Assembly: GCA_018902385.1 (NCBI GenBank)
Contig: JABSSW010000017.1
Span: 186,001-250,000 of the forward strand
Length of the DNA stretch: 64,000 nt
From: Physcia stellaris
Taxonomy: Eukaryota; Ascomycota; Lecanoromycetes; Caliciales; Physciaceae
Direction: 5' to 3'
Shown piece after piece: positions 1 to 10,657 of the stretch (its first letter is position 1; each line of letters begins with the position of its first letter). Under the pieces are notes generated by a model that ran no database searches, was not told the DNA's origin, and saw only the letters and a program-made list of their open reading frames with translations. Made by a program: the position numbers and the translations under genes.

Positions 1-677
1 ATAACACTCAGACATCTTTTGCTCTTCCTCCCACGAAAACCAACACCGTAAACGCCACAACCGCGACCCTAGTGGCAGCGCGCACGAGCTACTGTCCGCT
101 CACCGACGACGATATCGCCAACGGCTGGACCATCTACGATCTCCCGGACGCATGTGCAAATCTTCTCAATCCATATTGCTGGCCAGACATCAACAAACCG
201 GCCTTACCCAGTACGAACTTCCCTGCCGTCTGTACGCCCGTTCGGTCTGCAACAACTACAACAGCGCCCGCAACGAATGCCGTGCCGTCTCCGCTGGAGC
301 CTAGTACGGTTTCCAACTGTAAGAAATACTACCAGGTTTTGGATGGAGACAATTGCTACAGTATTGCCAATAACTTCAAGATCACGCTCACTCAGGTAGG
401 ATTTTTATTCTGTTACAGCGAACGAGATCTTGCTGACCATGAATCTAGTTTAATACGTACAATCCGTACGTCGGATCTGACTGCACGAGGCTCTACTTGG
501 GTTACTACGGTACTTATCTCCTTCTCTTACCCTTTTATCGATGAGAGTTTCGTGATTCGTGACATTTGTCCCACAAGCATCCGCTGTGAAGACATCCTTT
601 CTGTTCTTATCTTCTCCTACACCCTGGCCGAATCAATACTAACTGTCATACCTACCACAGTCTGCATCGGTGTTTGA
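1..677 (+). CDS. LysM-domain secreted protein, 3' end only
   Basis: The reading frame is open from the first base, so the gene starts outside the window. Exons are <1-395, 449-509 and 661-677; both introns have GT-AG ends and the joins keep frame. The C-terminal domain starts near 330 with KYYQVLDGDNCYSIA and, after splicing, gives FNTYNPYVGSDC, then a YLGYYVCIG-type ending. This is a fungal LysM module (chitin or chito-oligosaccharide binding) with its usual cysteines. Upstream lies a Thr/Ala/Pro-rich linker and a Cys-containing segment (SYCPLTDDD...). It ends directly after the LysM module, as the six-LysM gene at 3178 does. A role in binding chitin at the cell surface or in the host apoplast is a family inference; no signal peptide is visible because the 5' end is missing. 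Confidence 0.85.
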   Translation, partial: NTQTSFALPPTKTNTVNATTATLVAARTSYCPLTDDDIANGWTIYDLPDACANLLNPYCWPDINKPALPSTNFPAVCTPVRSATTTTAPATNAVPSPLEPSTVSNCKKYYQVLDGDNCYSIANNFKITLTQVGFLFCYSERDLADHESSLIRTIRTSDLTARGSTWVTTVLISFSYPFIDESFVIRDICPTSIRCEDILSVLIFSYTLAESILTVIPTTVCIGV

Positions 678-996
678 TGATGATACAATTCGAGTATTCG
701 CTAGACTGGTTGCAACGGAGTCGATTCTCCAGGCAATTGCGAGTCATGGCTTCTCAGGTTCAAATCAAGTGTATCATAGATTTCTAACAAATGTCATCAA
801 GACCCTTAGAAACAATACCAGAACCCAGAAGAGTAAGAGTATTGCTTGATCGTCCTAAATTCGAGCATAGACGCAGTTCCTCGCAACTGAAATGGTGACC
901 TATTCAGCAAGCAATTCACGTGAGAGCCGTGTCAAGCACGCTTCTGGACCAGATCTGATATGATGCCGCACTTCTCATTTATACGGATCTTAGAAA
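678..996. other. Intergenic, convergent genes
   Basis: About 320 bp between the stop of the LysM gene and the stop of the minus-strand gene. I see no ORF, RNA gene or repeat of note here. Confidence 0.6.
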
Positions 997-2045
997 TTAG
1001 GCACTTCTGACGTTCTCGAGTAACAACCCCTCACATGCGCCGCCCTGCTTGTATTCCTCTCCCAGATCCCCATCCTCCCACTCCGTGCTTTCGCGCCAGC
1101 TACCATCCAGCCAAAGCCCCCCAATGCCCGCGGCGTCCCCAGCCAACACCCTTATACTTCTCACCACCCTCCCCTGGGTATCCAGGAACATCAAAAGCGG
1201 CTTCCCAGTGTGCAGCGCGTCCTCGTCTTCCAGCACAAGCCAGCCAATGACGTAAGCCGCGTGGACGCTTGACTGAAGCACCATGGCTATATAGTCCTCC
1301 AGCTCCTGACCTTGTAAAGACGACAGGTTCTCCAGCAAGCCGGATGGAGCGCGAGAGACCCCACCTTGGGCAAAAGCCCTCAGCGCTTCCATCGATTCCC
1401 GTTGCTGCTCTTGAAGATACTCCCAATACCCTTCTTCCGGCTCCAGAAGCTCTGGAAAGACGTCGAAGACTTGTTGCCAGTTGGCGCCGAAGTCGTACAG
1501 CTCAGGGTCGTTGAAGAGTCGGTCCTCGCCGTCGACGGCAAGCTCCATATCGACGGACTCGATCAGTGATTCATGCTTCTCGTCCGAGTCTGGGGAATAG
1601 CACGTGCGGAGCCAGGCCGCGGTGATCGTACCCCGTCTTGCGGTGTCGCGCTGAGCGGGAGTGCGCCATGGCTGGAGGATGCTTGAGATTTGGGCCGCCG
1701 TGGGGCTTTCGGTTCGTGAATGATCGATGAGAGCCTGCGATGACACATCAGCTTCGGCGGGTTCGTTCACCCCGGCCGGCCGTTGAGCCAGAGCGCGTGC
1801 TCGGAAGACAGCGGCTTACAGTTCGTTCGGGACCGGCTTTGACGTATTGGCGGACCAGTTTCCTTCGCTGCTGGTCCGGGCTCTCGGAAGAGTCAGACTG
1901 CCATTGTTGCTAGTTGCTCCTTCAGTCGGATTCGTCTAGGGAGGGGGCATTGGGCGAGGCATCGACACACCAGTAGGTACTTCTCGGCAGCAAGTGAAGC
2001 CCATGGAGGATCCACGTCGTCAGAGGCTGAGCTTGAGTCACTCAT
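997..2045 (-). CDS. Unrecognised protein, 300 aa, three exons
   Basis: I do not recognise this protein. The model on the minus strand is exon 1 2045-1971, exon 2 1909-1820, exon 3 1734-997, all joined in phase 0. Introns are 61 bp (donor GTGTGT, acceptor CTAG) and 85 bp (donor GTAAGC, acceptor CGCAG). The start MSDSSSASDD was chosen because the long 3' ORF itself begins only with GTG and is preceded by a good splice acceptor. The protein is acidic, starts with a Ser/Asp-rich stretch, has a helical middle region (residues 25-60) and a C-terminal half rich in Trp, Asp and Glu, with a hydrophobic YVIGWLVLED segment. No signal peptide or clear membrane segment is seen. The last exon lies in a segment that changes from C-rich to G-rich. 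It is probably a fungal-specific cytosolic protein; function unknown. Confidence 0.7.
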
Positions 2046-2345
2046 TTGGTCGGCAGATTTTTATTCTAGTTCGACTCAGTGCTGAAAGGGTGACACTAAT
2101 TGCAGACCGTCCGGTGCGGCTGAACAGCACTGAATGAGGATTTCGGGAAACGCATTGTGAGACCCCGTATGGTAAGGAGTGCAATCCTTTCAACAAAACT
2201 TTCAACAATCCTTCCAACAGTGGTGTGAAGGAAGGCAAGCGCTCCGTCAATAATAGCACCAATAGAACGTGCGTCTGATGCATACAGCACTAGAGAAGCA
2301 CGTTTTACTAGTGGTTTCTTTCCTAAACGGACTCTTCAGCCGAAA

Positions 2346-2402
2346 TGGAACACGCTAAGGTAAGCTTCCCAAGCTTATCACCAAGCTTATTTCAACAAGC
2401 TT
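2346..2402. repeat. Cluster of four AAGCTT motifs
   Basis: Four AAGCTT hexamers occur within about 45 bp, and more copies occur near 2730 and 2770. The spacing is irregular, so this is not a clean tandem repeat. It sits at the left side of the decayed coding stretch. Confidence 0.4.
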
Positions 2403-2460
2403 CCTCTACATCAGTCTATTATATTGTTCTATACTTCCACCCCACAGTTTCACAGCCCTA

Positions 2461-3108
2461 CCTGAGGATGGGGAAATTAATCTGTTCCGCCCCCGATCCT
2501 TAACATTGGATGATCGTGCTGATCTTATCCTCACTACTAGATGATCTTCATTTACAGATAGATCTGCGGCTGTCATCATTCAGGATTGCCTCGGCATCTC
2601 CTTCATCTGAGCCCATGGGTCCAAGGAATTACCTCGACATCCATTGTGATGGCCTCCTTAAGCCTGCAGCTGTTGGGCTTGAAGGATTATTTTGACTGCC
2701 GGCTTTACATCTCTCCTGGGACCTGCATAAGCTTGCCTGCCGCGGTGGAACATTAGATGCAGGTACGAGTAAGCTTACCAGTAAGCTCTCCACATCGGAT
2801 CAGCTAGAGCCTGTAGACAGACCATCAGAATCCTTTGCCAAGACATTGACCAATTGTGCACCTGGCATATTGGGAAGGTCAGCCTCTGATCCTGACGTGG
2901 TTGGTGGAAGAGTAGCTCATCTAGCGGAAAGGCGAGGGGAAATATAATTGCCCCTATCGATCTAGTAGCAGCCGAGCTTCAGTTCGGCACCAGCAAACCG
3001 TCCGATGAAGCGGTCAGTCAAAGCTTTCTAGATGGAGCATCGCCTGAGGCTTTCAAGGGTTCATGTCTTCTTGTCACCCTAAAGCCTCTCCTGCTATTTC
3101 TCATGTAG
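2461..3108 (+). pseudogene. Decayed coding stretch, unrecognised
   Basis: Several open segments follow each other on the plus strand in different frames and look like protein: about 2461-2543 (PEDGEINLFRPRSLTLDD...), 2697-2946 (83 codons, no ATG, ending ...VAHLAERRGEI) and 2943-3108 (...IDLVAAELQFGTSKPSDEA..., stop TAG). They are separated by stops and frame changes that I could not bridge with GT-AG introns. The simplest reading is a dead gene between two live ones. No family could be recognised. An unannotated gene with unusual introns is possible but less likely. Confidence 0.35.
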
Positions 3109-3177
3109 AACATAGTCTCAGTCTCCTCGATTGGATTTCACTCGCAGAACTTTTCTAAGACCAGTTTTGCTACCAAT

Positions 3178-5432
3178 ATGTTCTCGCTGTGGTTACTCTG
3201 GTCATTTCTCGGCGCTGCCATTATATGTCATACCAGTGCCGTCGCTGGGCATCAACACTTACGCCGGCAAGACGGACCTGTACCCCCAGATACAGTCAAA
3301 GACTGTACTTACTTCTATGACTCTCAACCTGGAGACACATGTGCTTCTATTACTAGTGATTGGGGCATCACCCTACAGCAGTTTCTTACATACAACCCAT
3401 CTGTGAAACCAGATTGTTCTGGGCTCAGGGTTGGAATTGCATATTGCGTAGAAGAGAATTACGGTAATGGCCCGGTATCACCGTCGACAACATCCAGCAC
3501 GCCGCCCATTACGTCCACTCCGACGACCACAACGCCGACACCCACTGGACCCTCCCCGGTGCAGAGCGGCATTAACGCTCAGTGTACGACCCTTTCTATG
3601 CTCAAAGTTGATGTTGCTGATGGTTGGCATAGGCAAACAGTACTACAAAGTGCAGAGTGGAGACACTTGTGCTGGCATTGTGGATATATATCATACTTTT
3701 ACATTACAAAACTTGTCGGTACTTCCGTTCCTATTTCCAGCGGGATTCAATCACGCTTAGAAGCAGCAACTGACACTGTTCATACAGCTATTCATGGAAT
3801 CCCGCGGTCGGAGACGGTAAGACTCTACGCCTAAGGTCAGATCGTACCCCACTGATCACCAGTGAAGCATGTCAAACACTTCTACTTGGTTATTACGTTT
3901 GCGTCGGGATCCCTGGGACTCCCACTGCACCACCAACTACCACCAGTGCAGGAGCTACTCCAGGCCCTTCACCAACGCAGCAGGGTCTCGTCTCCACTTG
4001 TGAGACCCTCTAAAAGCCCCCACTGTATGCGCACTGAATTTTGTGGCCAGGTAAAACCTTCTACAAGGTTAAAGACGGAGATGAATGCGGGAAAATTGTC
4101 AGCTCATATGGAACGTTCTCACTTGCCGACTTCTACACTTGGAATCCTGCTATAGGAACTGTGAGTTGCGTCCCGATCATTCATTTCTCTATTTCGAACC
4201 TTTCCCAAACTCGAGCACATGAACCAGCAGCATTTACGCCGAGTTTCGGTTGATTCTCTGACCGCCAACTTTGAGAAGCAATACTGAGTTCATCACGTCT
4301 CCAGAATTGCGGATCTTTGATCAGTGGATACTACGTAAATCTCCATGGCTCCCCAGCTCAATTTTTCCCTTCGCTAAACCTCATCAGGTTTGTGTTGGTG
4401 TCCCAGGTACACCCACGACTCGGTCCTCCACCACCAGTACGAAAACATCACCCACGCCGACTGGGCCCTCCCCAACCCAATCCGGCATTATTTCGTCATG
4501 CAAGTCGACCCCAATGAGTGAGTGAAATACGCTCCGAGCACCTGTTAACCAACGTGTTCCAGGCACGAAATACTACAAGACAGTGTCTGGGGATACTTGT
4601 CAAGTCATATCGGATAAATTCGGCACATTCACCGTGGCCCAATTCCAGACATGGAATCCTGCGGTGGGACCATCATGCGCCTCATTGTTCTTGGATTATT
4701 ACTACTGTATAGCCGTACCGGGGACACCCACCACACGGTCCACCACCAGTACTACTAAAACCACCTCTACCCCTTCCGGTCCCACACCTACGCAAACCGG
4801 CATCATCTCCTCCTGCACCAAGTATTACAAGACCGTCTCCGGCGACACCTGCCAAGTCATCTCGGATCGCTTCGGCACTTTCAGCGTGGCTTCCTTCATT
4901 TCTTGGAATCCCGCCGTGAAAAGTGACTGCAGTCAGCTCTATCTGGGTTATTACTATTGTATCGCCGTACCTGGGACACCTACGACTCGCACCAGTACCA
5001 GCACAACCAAGACGACTTCCAAAACGCCGACACCAACACCCAAAGGGCCGCAGCCACAGCAACCTGGCATTGTGTCGAACTGCAACAAGTACTACTTAGT
5101 CAAGAGTGGAGACAGCTGCTATACTATCGAGCAGGCACAGCATGTATCGGCCGCGAATTTCCTCAAGTGGAACACCGGGATCAAAAGGTTGGTTTCTTCC
5201 TTTTTCTTTTCCTTTTCTTTGGCTTTCCGAGCACCATCATTTAAACATCCCGCCTTCCTTTCAAGAATTATCCGATCCGGATCTCCGAAGAAAACACAAT
5301 CTCCAAATCCTTTCAAACAACCCTTTTAAATCTCCAAGACACGCAACAAAAGCTAACATTCGAATTTCGCAAACAACCAGTGACTGCAGTAACTTATTCG
5401 TGGGGTATTACACCTGTATCGGGGTTTCCTAG
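3178..5432 (+). CDS. Secreted protein with six LysM domains
   Basis: The start MFSLWLLWSFLGAAIICHT is a signal peptide, followed by a possible Kex2-type site (LRRQ). Nine exons: 3178-3583, 3633-3714, 3788-3816, 3868-3999, 4051-4160, 4305-4334, 4388-4499, 4563-5187 and 5381-5432. They total 1578 nt (525 aa). Splicing restores six LysM modules, each with Y-x(n)-GDTC near the start, a (W)NP motif and a GYYxC(V/I)G ending. The modules are joined by Thr/Ser/Pro linkers with a repeated PGTPTT. Modules 4 and 5 are nearly identical and share a single large exon. The intron after 4499 has a GC donor (GCAAGT) and an AG ac­ceptor; using it is the only way to keep the Cys-Thr-Lys-Tyr-Tyr pattern. The second intron has a weak GTCGGT donor. 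Expected role: binding chitin or chito-oligomers outside the cell, as in fungal LysM effectors. A second LysM gene lies at the window start. Confidence 0.88.
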
Positions 5433-5921
5433 TGTGTATGCAGAAAAACAAAAGACCACACGCCCTGGACTAGAAAGCTAGCGATGGGGAGAGGACTCAG
5501 TTGTAGGACGAGCTCCACGCTCTCGTAGAAGACAGATGGGGCTACCAAGTGTCCAAAAACATATAAAACACACTGCTTTTTCAGACTCCCTTGTGATATG
5601 AGTGGGTTATTTCTGCCTGATAATACACACAATCTACATCTGAAAACCTCCCACGGATCGTGAAATCAGGAAATCCTCAATTACTTCCTTCCTGCAGTGG
5701 GCCGTTACTTCCTCCACGAAAATGCATACGCTGAATCTCCAATAATTCAACAAAAAAAGCAAGAATATGTGAGAAATTGTACAAACCTTCCGCCAGCACC
5801 TACAATCCCAACTTCCCAATTGATCCGAAACTCGTTTTATTTAGATAGATAGTTCCACCCAATTCCCTCCACCAGAGAGCTTCATCCAGAAACTATAGCC
5901 ACTAGCCTCCCTAAAAAGCCA
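5433..5921. other. Intergenic
   Basis: Nothing recognisable between the LysM gene and the doubtful gene that follows. Short ORFs on the minus strand show no protein-like features. Confidence 0.5.
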
Positions 5922-6461
5922 TGGTAGAAAGGGTTTCCCGGGATATTTACTCATTGGGAGGAGGCAAGTGAGTTTATTATCTTATATCTGGAAAGCGGAG
6001 CGGTGATTCTGTCCCTCTACTCGTGAAGTTGGACGAGATATAGAAGTTCTGTATGCGCGAAGATGTGGTTAGATAACGCGCCCAGCAAGTGCGCGTCTGG
6101 GAAGTTCAGGCACGATGTGTTGTGCAACTTTTCTTATTTGGAGTGGTAATGGTTGGTCTGCTGCATTCATTTTTTAGATTCAATGAGTATGCTGGCGACT
6201 ATGCAATGCTTGATTTCTGGCTTTGAGAGTGCGCCGGTGGATCAGATTACAAGGACCGAGATGGTGGATTTGCTGGGCGGGTTCGCCCATGGCCTATTCT
6301 GTGATGATTTTAGCATATTTTGTAAGAGGTATCGGGATGACGGTGTGCGCTTTGATGAAGAGTTGATTGGGCTTTTGGGAAATATGATGGCGATCGAAGC
6401 TTGGGTTTTAATGGGAAGTGATCGGGTAATGGCAAGCTTCAGTGGAGATATACTTGTGTGA
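5922..6461 (+). pseudogene. Possible small gene or gene fragment
   Basis: An ATG at 5922 opens a 15-codon exon (MVERVSRDIYSLGGG) with a good donor (GTGAGT). A TTTTTAG acceptor near 6170 leads into a 90-codon open frame ending at 6461 (...ITRTEMVDLLGGFAHGL..., helical and mixed charge). The phases of the two parts do not match: the in-phase join gives about 15 residues and then a stop. So either the structure is different or a frame break is present. I do not recognise a family. Confidence 0.3.
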
Positions 6462-6777
6462 TCAGGTAGCCTGCCTAGGGTAGAGAAAGACGAGCCATGG
6501 AAGAAGGAAAAGTTTCCCGCTGATTGAAGATGAAACCTTGGCAGGGGGTTCTCTAGCGGCGGCAGCTAAGGCTAGGCGGACCGTACTACACGTGCTGCTG
6601 ATATTGTGTGGAGGCCTCAGGTCGCATTATCTTCTTCAGCCAAGAAGCCAAGCCACCGGTTAAGAGAATTATCGCGAACCTGTCCTTTGTCTCCTCACAC
6701 TCCTGATAGTACTTCTCCTCCCTCTCCACAATGACCATTGATCTCGCCATCAATGTCCGCCCTCCCGCTGTGCTAAC
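6462..6777. other. Promoter region of the GT71 gene
   Basis: About 315 bp without a gene. The last 100 bp are pyrimidine-rich (CTCC repeats), typical of fungal core promoters. An out-of-frame ATG lies at 6731, 47 bp before the chosen start. Confidence 0.4.
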
Positions 6778-8273
6778 ATGCTCCTCCGCCCCTCCCCACG
6801 TCTTCTACTCTACGCCATCGCCGCCTTCCTCTTCCTCTCCATCTTCACCTTAAACCGCGGTTTCGACCCCAAGAACATCAAACCCACCATCCCCTCCACC
6901 TCCGACATCTGGTCCGAATCCAAACATGGCCCCTCGAAGCCCTCTCCCGCCATCAAAAAGTTCTGGGCCAAATGGGCTAAAATCTTCCACGAATCCCGCC
7001 CACAGGTCGCCGCCATAGCAGTAAAAGAAGTCGCCTCCACGGCCGGCTCAGACGCCGCAAACGGGGCGCGAAAACCACATAGGCAGACCCTTGGGCTTTC
7101 GAAGGAGGTTATCGACGCGCTGCACGACGCACATAAATCCCTGCTCCAAGACCGCGGTGGATTATACGGCTCCCGCTTCGGCAACCAATCCCACGAACTC
7201 TTCTCGGGCACCGGCATAGTCACCGTAGCAGGGGGTCCTCACTTCGCCTCCGCCATAATCAGCATCCGCATGCTTCGAAAAGTGACCACCTTACCAGTGC
7301 ACGTCTTCCTCGAATCGCGCACCCAATACGAGCCCGATCTCTGCAACCGCGTGCTGCGGGCTCTAAACGCAGAATGCTTCATCCTATCCGACTTCTTCGC
7401 CCCAGACAGCCCCATAAAACCAACAGCCTACCAGCTCAAAACCCTCGCGCTGCTCTTCTCCTCCTTCGAAACAATCCTGTACATCGACAGCGACAGCTTC
7501 CCCGTGCGGGACCCCTCCGAAATGCTCTCCACCGAACCATTCCTCAGCACAGGCCTCCTAACCTGGCCAGACTACTGGATCGCAACCGAAGACCCCACCT
7601 TCTACACCATCGCCGGCCTGCCCACCTTCCCCCCACCCTCCCAGCGCGCAGCACCGAAAGCGGCGAGCTCCTCCTCCGCAAATCCACACACCTGTCCAGC
7701 CTGCTGCTGGCGAGCTACTACACCATCTACGGACCCACGCACTACTACCCTCTCCTCTCGCAGGGCGCGTTGGGGGACGGCGACAAAGAAACCTTCCTCG
7801 CGGCCGCGACCGTGCTCGGGCTGCCGTCCTACAGGGTCAAAGAGCACGTCGGCACGCTGGGCTACTTTTCGCCTGAAGGCGCCTTCACGGGCGGCGCGAT
7901 GGTCCAGCATCACCCCGTTGATGACAGCGTCGTGCATAATGGCTCCGACGCCACGGCTGAGGACTCGCGGCGCTGTCGGCCGTTCTTTTTGCATGCGCAT
8001 TTCCCCACCCTAAATGCGGGAAGGGTGCTGGAGGAGGGGAGTTTGGCTGGCCCGACGGGACAGGGGAGACGGTTGTGGGGGAAGAGGGAGGATGTGGAAG
8101 CTAAGTTTGGGGGCAGGGATCTGGAGAAGGAGGTTTGGAGGGAGATGAGGGATGTGGCGTGTAGCTTGGAGACGAGGGTTAGGGATTGGAGGGGGCATGG
8201 CGGGGTTTGTACGCGCGTTAGGGAGCATTGGGCTGCGGTGTTTGAGGGGGGGTATTTGAGTGGGATTATTTAG
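6778..8273 (+). CDS. GT71-type alpha-mannosyltransferase, frame broken near 7630
   Basis: Type II Golgi glycosyltransferase of the MNN2/MNN5-like GT71 kind, expected to add alpha-linked mannose to cell-wall mannan or N-glycans. A short cytosolic N-terminus (MLLRPSPR) is followed by one membrane anchor (LLLYAIAAFLFLSIFTL), then a luminal domain with GIVTVAGGPHFASAI, the DxD-type ILYIDSDSFPVRDP near residue 235 and LLTWPDYW. After TFYTIAGLPTFP the frame breaks at a run of six C (7629-7634). The rest (STESGELLLRKS..., GDGDKETFLAAA, GTLGYF...) continues in another frame to 8273. One extra C would join the two parts into about 498 aa. No GT-AG intron can explain the shift. The 5' part is C-rich and the 3' part G-rich. 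Either the base is missing from the sequence or the gene is a recent pseudogene. Confidence 0.85.
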
Positions 8274-8372
8274 GGATGGGGGTGGGAGGGGGTGGGCGGT
8301 GGGCGGTGGGGATGGGCGATTGGGGTGGGTGGATCGAGGGTGGGTGGATTGGGGGTGGGGGGATTTTGTACA
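8274..8372 (+). repeat. G-rich tract with many GGG runs
   Basis: Just after the GT71 stop the plus strand carries a dense series of GGG-GGGGG runs (GGGTGG, GGGCGGTGGG and similar). This could form G-quadruplex DNA or RNA. It ends the G-rich half of a skew island. Confidence 0.7.
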
Positions 8373-8738
8373 AATATCCCTTGGACAAATTTGCTTGTAT
8401 TACTTTCCAAAGGGATTGGATTGGATGGGATGGTTTTTGTCCGCCTTTTTGTATAGTACGCTCATGTGTAGGTACCTCAGAATGGATATATTTGGAAACC
8501 CGGAATATATATCTGGAACAATCCACATATTTGAAGAGTCGAATACCTTACGATGCATAATAATATATACGCCCAGACTCGAAAGATATCCCAAACACCT
8601 CGCTGAAAATGCGTTGAAATCTCAGCAATTTTCACCCAAGACCGCCGTCCTCTAGATAGTCGCGCTTCCAAATGCTGCACATCCTCTTTCCCACTTCCAG
8701 AAACATCGCTAAATGCCAATCAAACGTCCCATCCCATC

Positions 8739-8858
8739 CCCCTTCCTCTCCCAACCCTCACAACCCCCTCCCCCTCCCCCTTCCCCCAACCCCTCTCTCC
8801 CCTCCCCTCTCCCCTCCCCTCTCCCCTCCCCTCTCCCCCCCCTCTCCCCTCCCCCAAA
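8739..8858 (+). repeat. Pyrimidine tract with 12-bp tandem repeat
   Basis: A nearly pure C/T tract. A 12-bp unit CTCTCCCCTCCC starts at 8795, 8807 and 8819, and a diverged copy at 8831. It lies directly downstream of the ERO1 stop codon (minus strand), so the ERO1 3' UTR would be purine/G-rich. Confidence 0.75.
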
Positions 8859-8864
8859 CAAACG

Positions 8865-10657
8865 CTACAACTCATCCTTCCCCGGAAAGCTAAAATCCCA
8901 ACTCCGCTCCTGGACCTCGAGCCCCAAAAAATAGCTCCACAGCCGACTGATCTCAACGACGCAGATGCGAAACGCCTTGGCCGGGAACGTGATCCAGCTC
9001 CTCAGGACATAGAGATACGCTCTCCAGACGAGGCGGAGCTCGCTCTTGATGGTATTTTCTTCCCGCTTGATTTTTTTTGTGGGGTCGAAATCTTCGAAGG
9101 GATCTGTGTCTGCGCTTTCTGCGGAGGAGAAGGAGGAGGAGGAGGGCGCGGCGGGGGATCGGTGGGGTGGGCATCGACGCTCGCGGGCCCAGGCGCAGGC
9201 GTAATCAGCGGATTTTGGACCGTATCGCGCTCGAGGGCCAAATCTCTCAGTCTGCCCAGCGCAGCCAAGCTATTAGACACGCGATCGAGGGTATTAACCA
9301 GCGCGACCAACTCCGTGCGTCGCAGGAGGGGATTCTCGCCATTCTTATCCTCGTCGAACTCGAAGAGGACTTTGAGCGCGGTGCCGTAGCCGACGGTCTG
9401 CAGCTTGCCCCACAGCCGGCATTTGTCGCACCCCACGCAGTCCATCAGCCGGCTCACGTTGCGGAAGCGGTTGCGGAAGTCTTCTTTCAGGCCGCCTTCC
9501 GGGCCTTGGAACATGACGCTTTCGTCGAAGATGCGGGGGCGTGCGGAAGCGGCGTCGGCCAGGGCGAGGATCTTGGACTTGGTGGCGGCGTCTTGGCGCG
9601 GGTCGCCGGAGCAGAAGGTGTAGCTGCGGAGGTAGGTGCGGAGTTTGGCGGTTGCGCGGAGGAGGAGGGCGTAGTTGAAGTAGAGGTTTGAGACGCGCTC
9701 GGGGTGGGTTGCTAGGCGGTCGATGTAGCATTGGATGTTGGGGCCCCAGGCGCCGGTGGTTTGGTTTAAGTAGTCGTTGCAGATGTGTGTGGAGATGGAG
9801 GCGTGCATGCCGCTGATGATGCGGTAGAAGACTCGTTTCTCGACACAGCTGTCGTCGAAAGTCAGGGAATTTTCGGAGGGTGAGTTGGCTTGAATGACAT
9901 TGCGGAGGTCGTTTTTGGCGTGGAAGAGACCCATCGGGTTGATTTGGGGGAGAGCGCTGTCTTCTTTTGAGAAACAATTTTCACGATAGATCGCGTCCCA
10001 AACGTCCGAACCTGCGTAACCGGTGAACCGCTCCGGGTTGTCGACGAGGGACACGTAGTCGCCTTTTGCGGTTGCCGACTCATCCTCCGGGACGCAGTAG
10101 TCACGCTCGTCACATTCGTCATCGTATTCCACGACACAGCTTTCCCCTACATTCTCTCCTAAAGTTCCTTGCAAGGGTTTCTGTGCGCCTCTTTCTTTCT
10201 GGAGCTGTCGTCCCGGGTGGGCAGCTTTCGGTCCTTCTAATTTGCTGAGTTCCTCCGCTCTCCATATCTCTGGAATGTCCTTTTCATCTTCCAGGGTATC
10301 CACTTTACATGCAATATTCCCGCATGTGCCCGTTTCGTCGTCCCATGCCTTGACAGGACATGCTTGGTCATAGAGGTTCAGGCGATAATAGGCGAAAAAG
10401 TCGGTATCTTGTGTGATTGATTTGAGTGAGGGTGAGAGGGCATTGTTGAGGCCATCGAGGGTAGAGTAAGAGGCGCAGGCGTCAGAAACAATGGATTTTG
10501 GGTCGATCTGAAGGAATCTGTTATCGCTGTCCGTCGAACATATACTTCCTTTACTCACTGCGCAGACTTCTGAGGACGCTGATCCAGCAGCACTTGCATG
10601 AGCAGATCCCCAGAGCGCGAAAATTGCTAAGTAGAATGTTCTGACGGAAGAGCGCAT
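8865..10657 (-). CDS. ero1: ERO1 endoplasmic reticulum thiol oxidase, frame broken near 9155
   Basis: FAD-dependent ER oxidase that re-oxidises protein disulfide isomerase. The start at 10657 gives a signal peptide (MRSSVRTFYLAIFALWGSAHA). The core has the conserved Cys-rich N-terminal region, FAYYRLNLYDQACPVKAW, TGYAGSDVWDAIY, GMHASISTHI and the active-site CVGCDKCRLWGK near residue 408, then GYGTALKVLF. The main ORF runs on to 9002, but with the wrong tail. In the next frame, from about 9160 down to the stop at 8865-8867, lies a typical ERO1 C-terminus (DPFEDFDPTKKIKREE, then a Trp/Phe-rich helix region) ending in GKDEL. One extra base, for example in the C-run around 9153-9157 (minus strand), joins both parts into about 597 aa. 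I could find no intron with the right phase. The KDEL end fits an ER-retained protein and supports the shifted frame. Confidence 0.92.

Noticed and set aside
7500-7760. Intron as explanation for the GT71 frame break
   Set aside because: No GT donor and AG acceptor in suitable phase without removing conserved sequence; one missing C in a six-C run is simpler.
6778-8372. Horizontal transfer as the cause of the GC-rich islands
   Set aside because: The islands begin and end inside conserved vertically inherited genes such as KRE33, FAN1 and ERO1; the composition follows position, not gene origin.
8713-8956. Pro/Ser-rich and Gly/Arg-rich ORFs over 8713-8956
   Set aside because: Translations of the pyrimidine tract and of the ERO1 3' end.
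9077-9977. Long overlapping ORFs on both strands (9077-9691 plus, 9345-9977 minus) within ERO1
   Set aside because: They are shadows of the GC-rich ERO1 gene in other frames; their sequence is low-complexity (Arg/Pro or Gly/Glu/Val) and has no domain.
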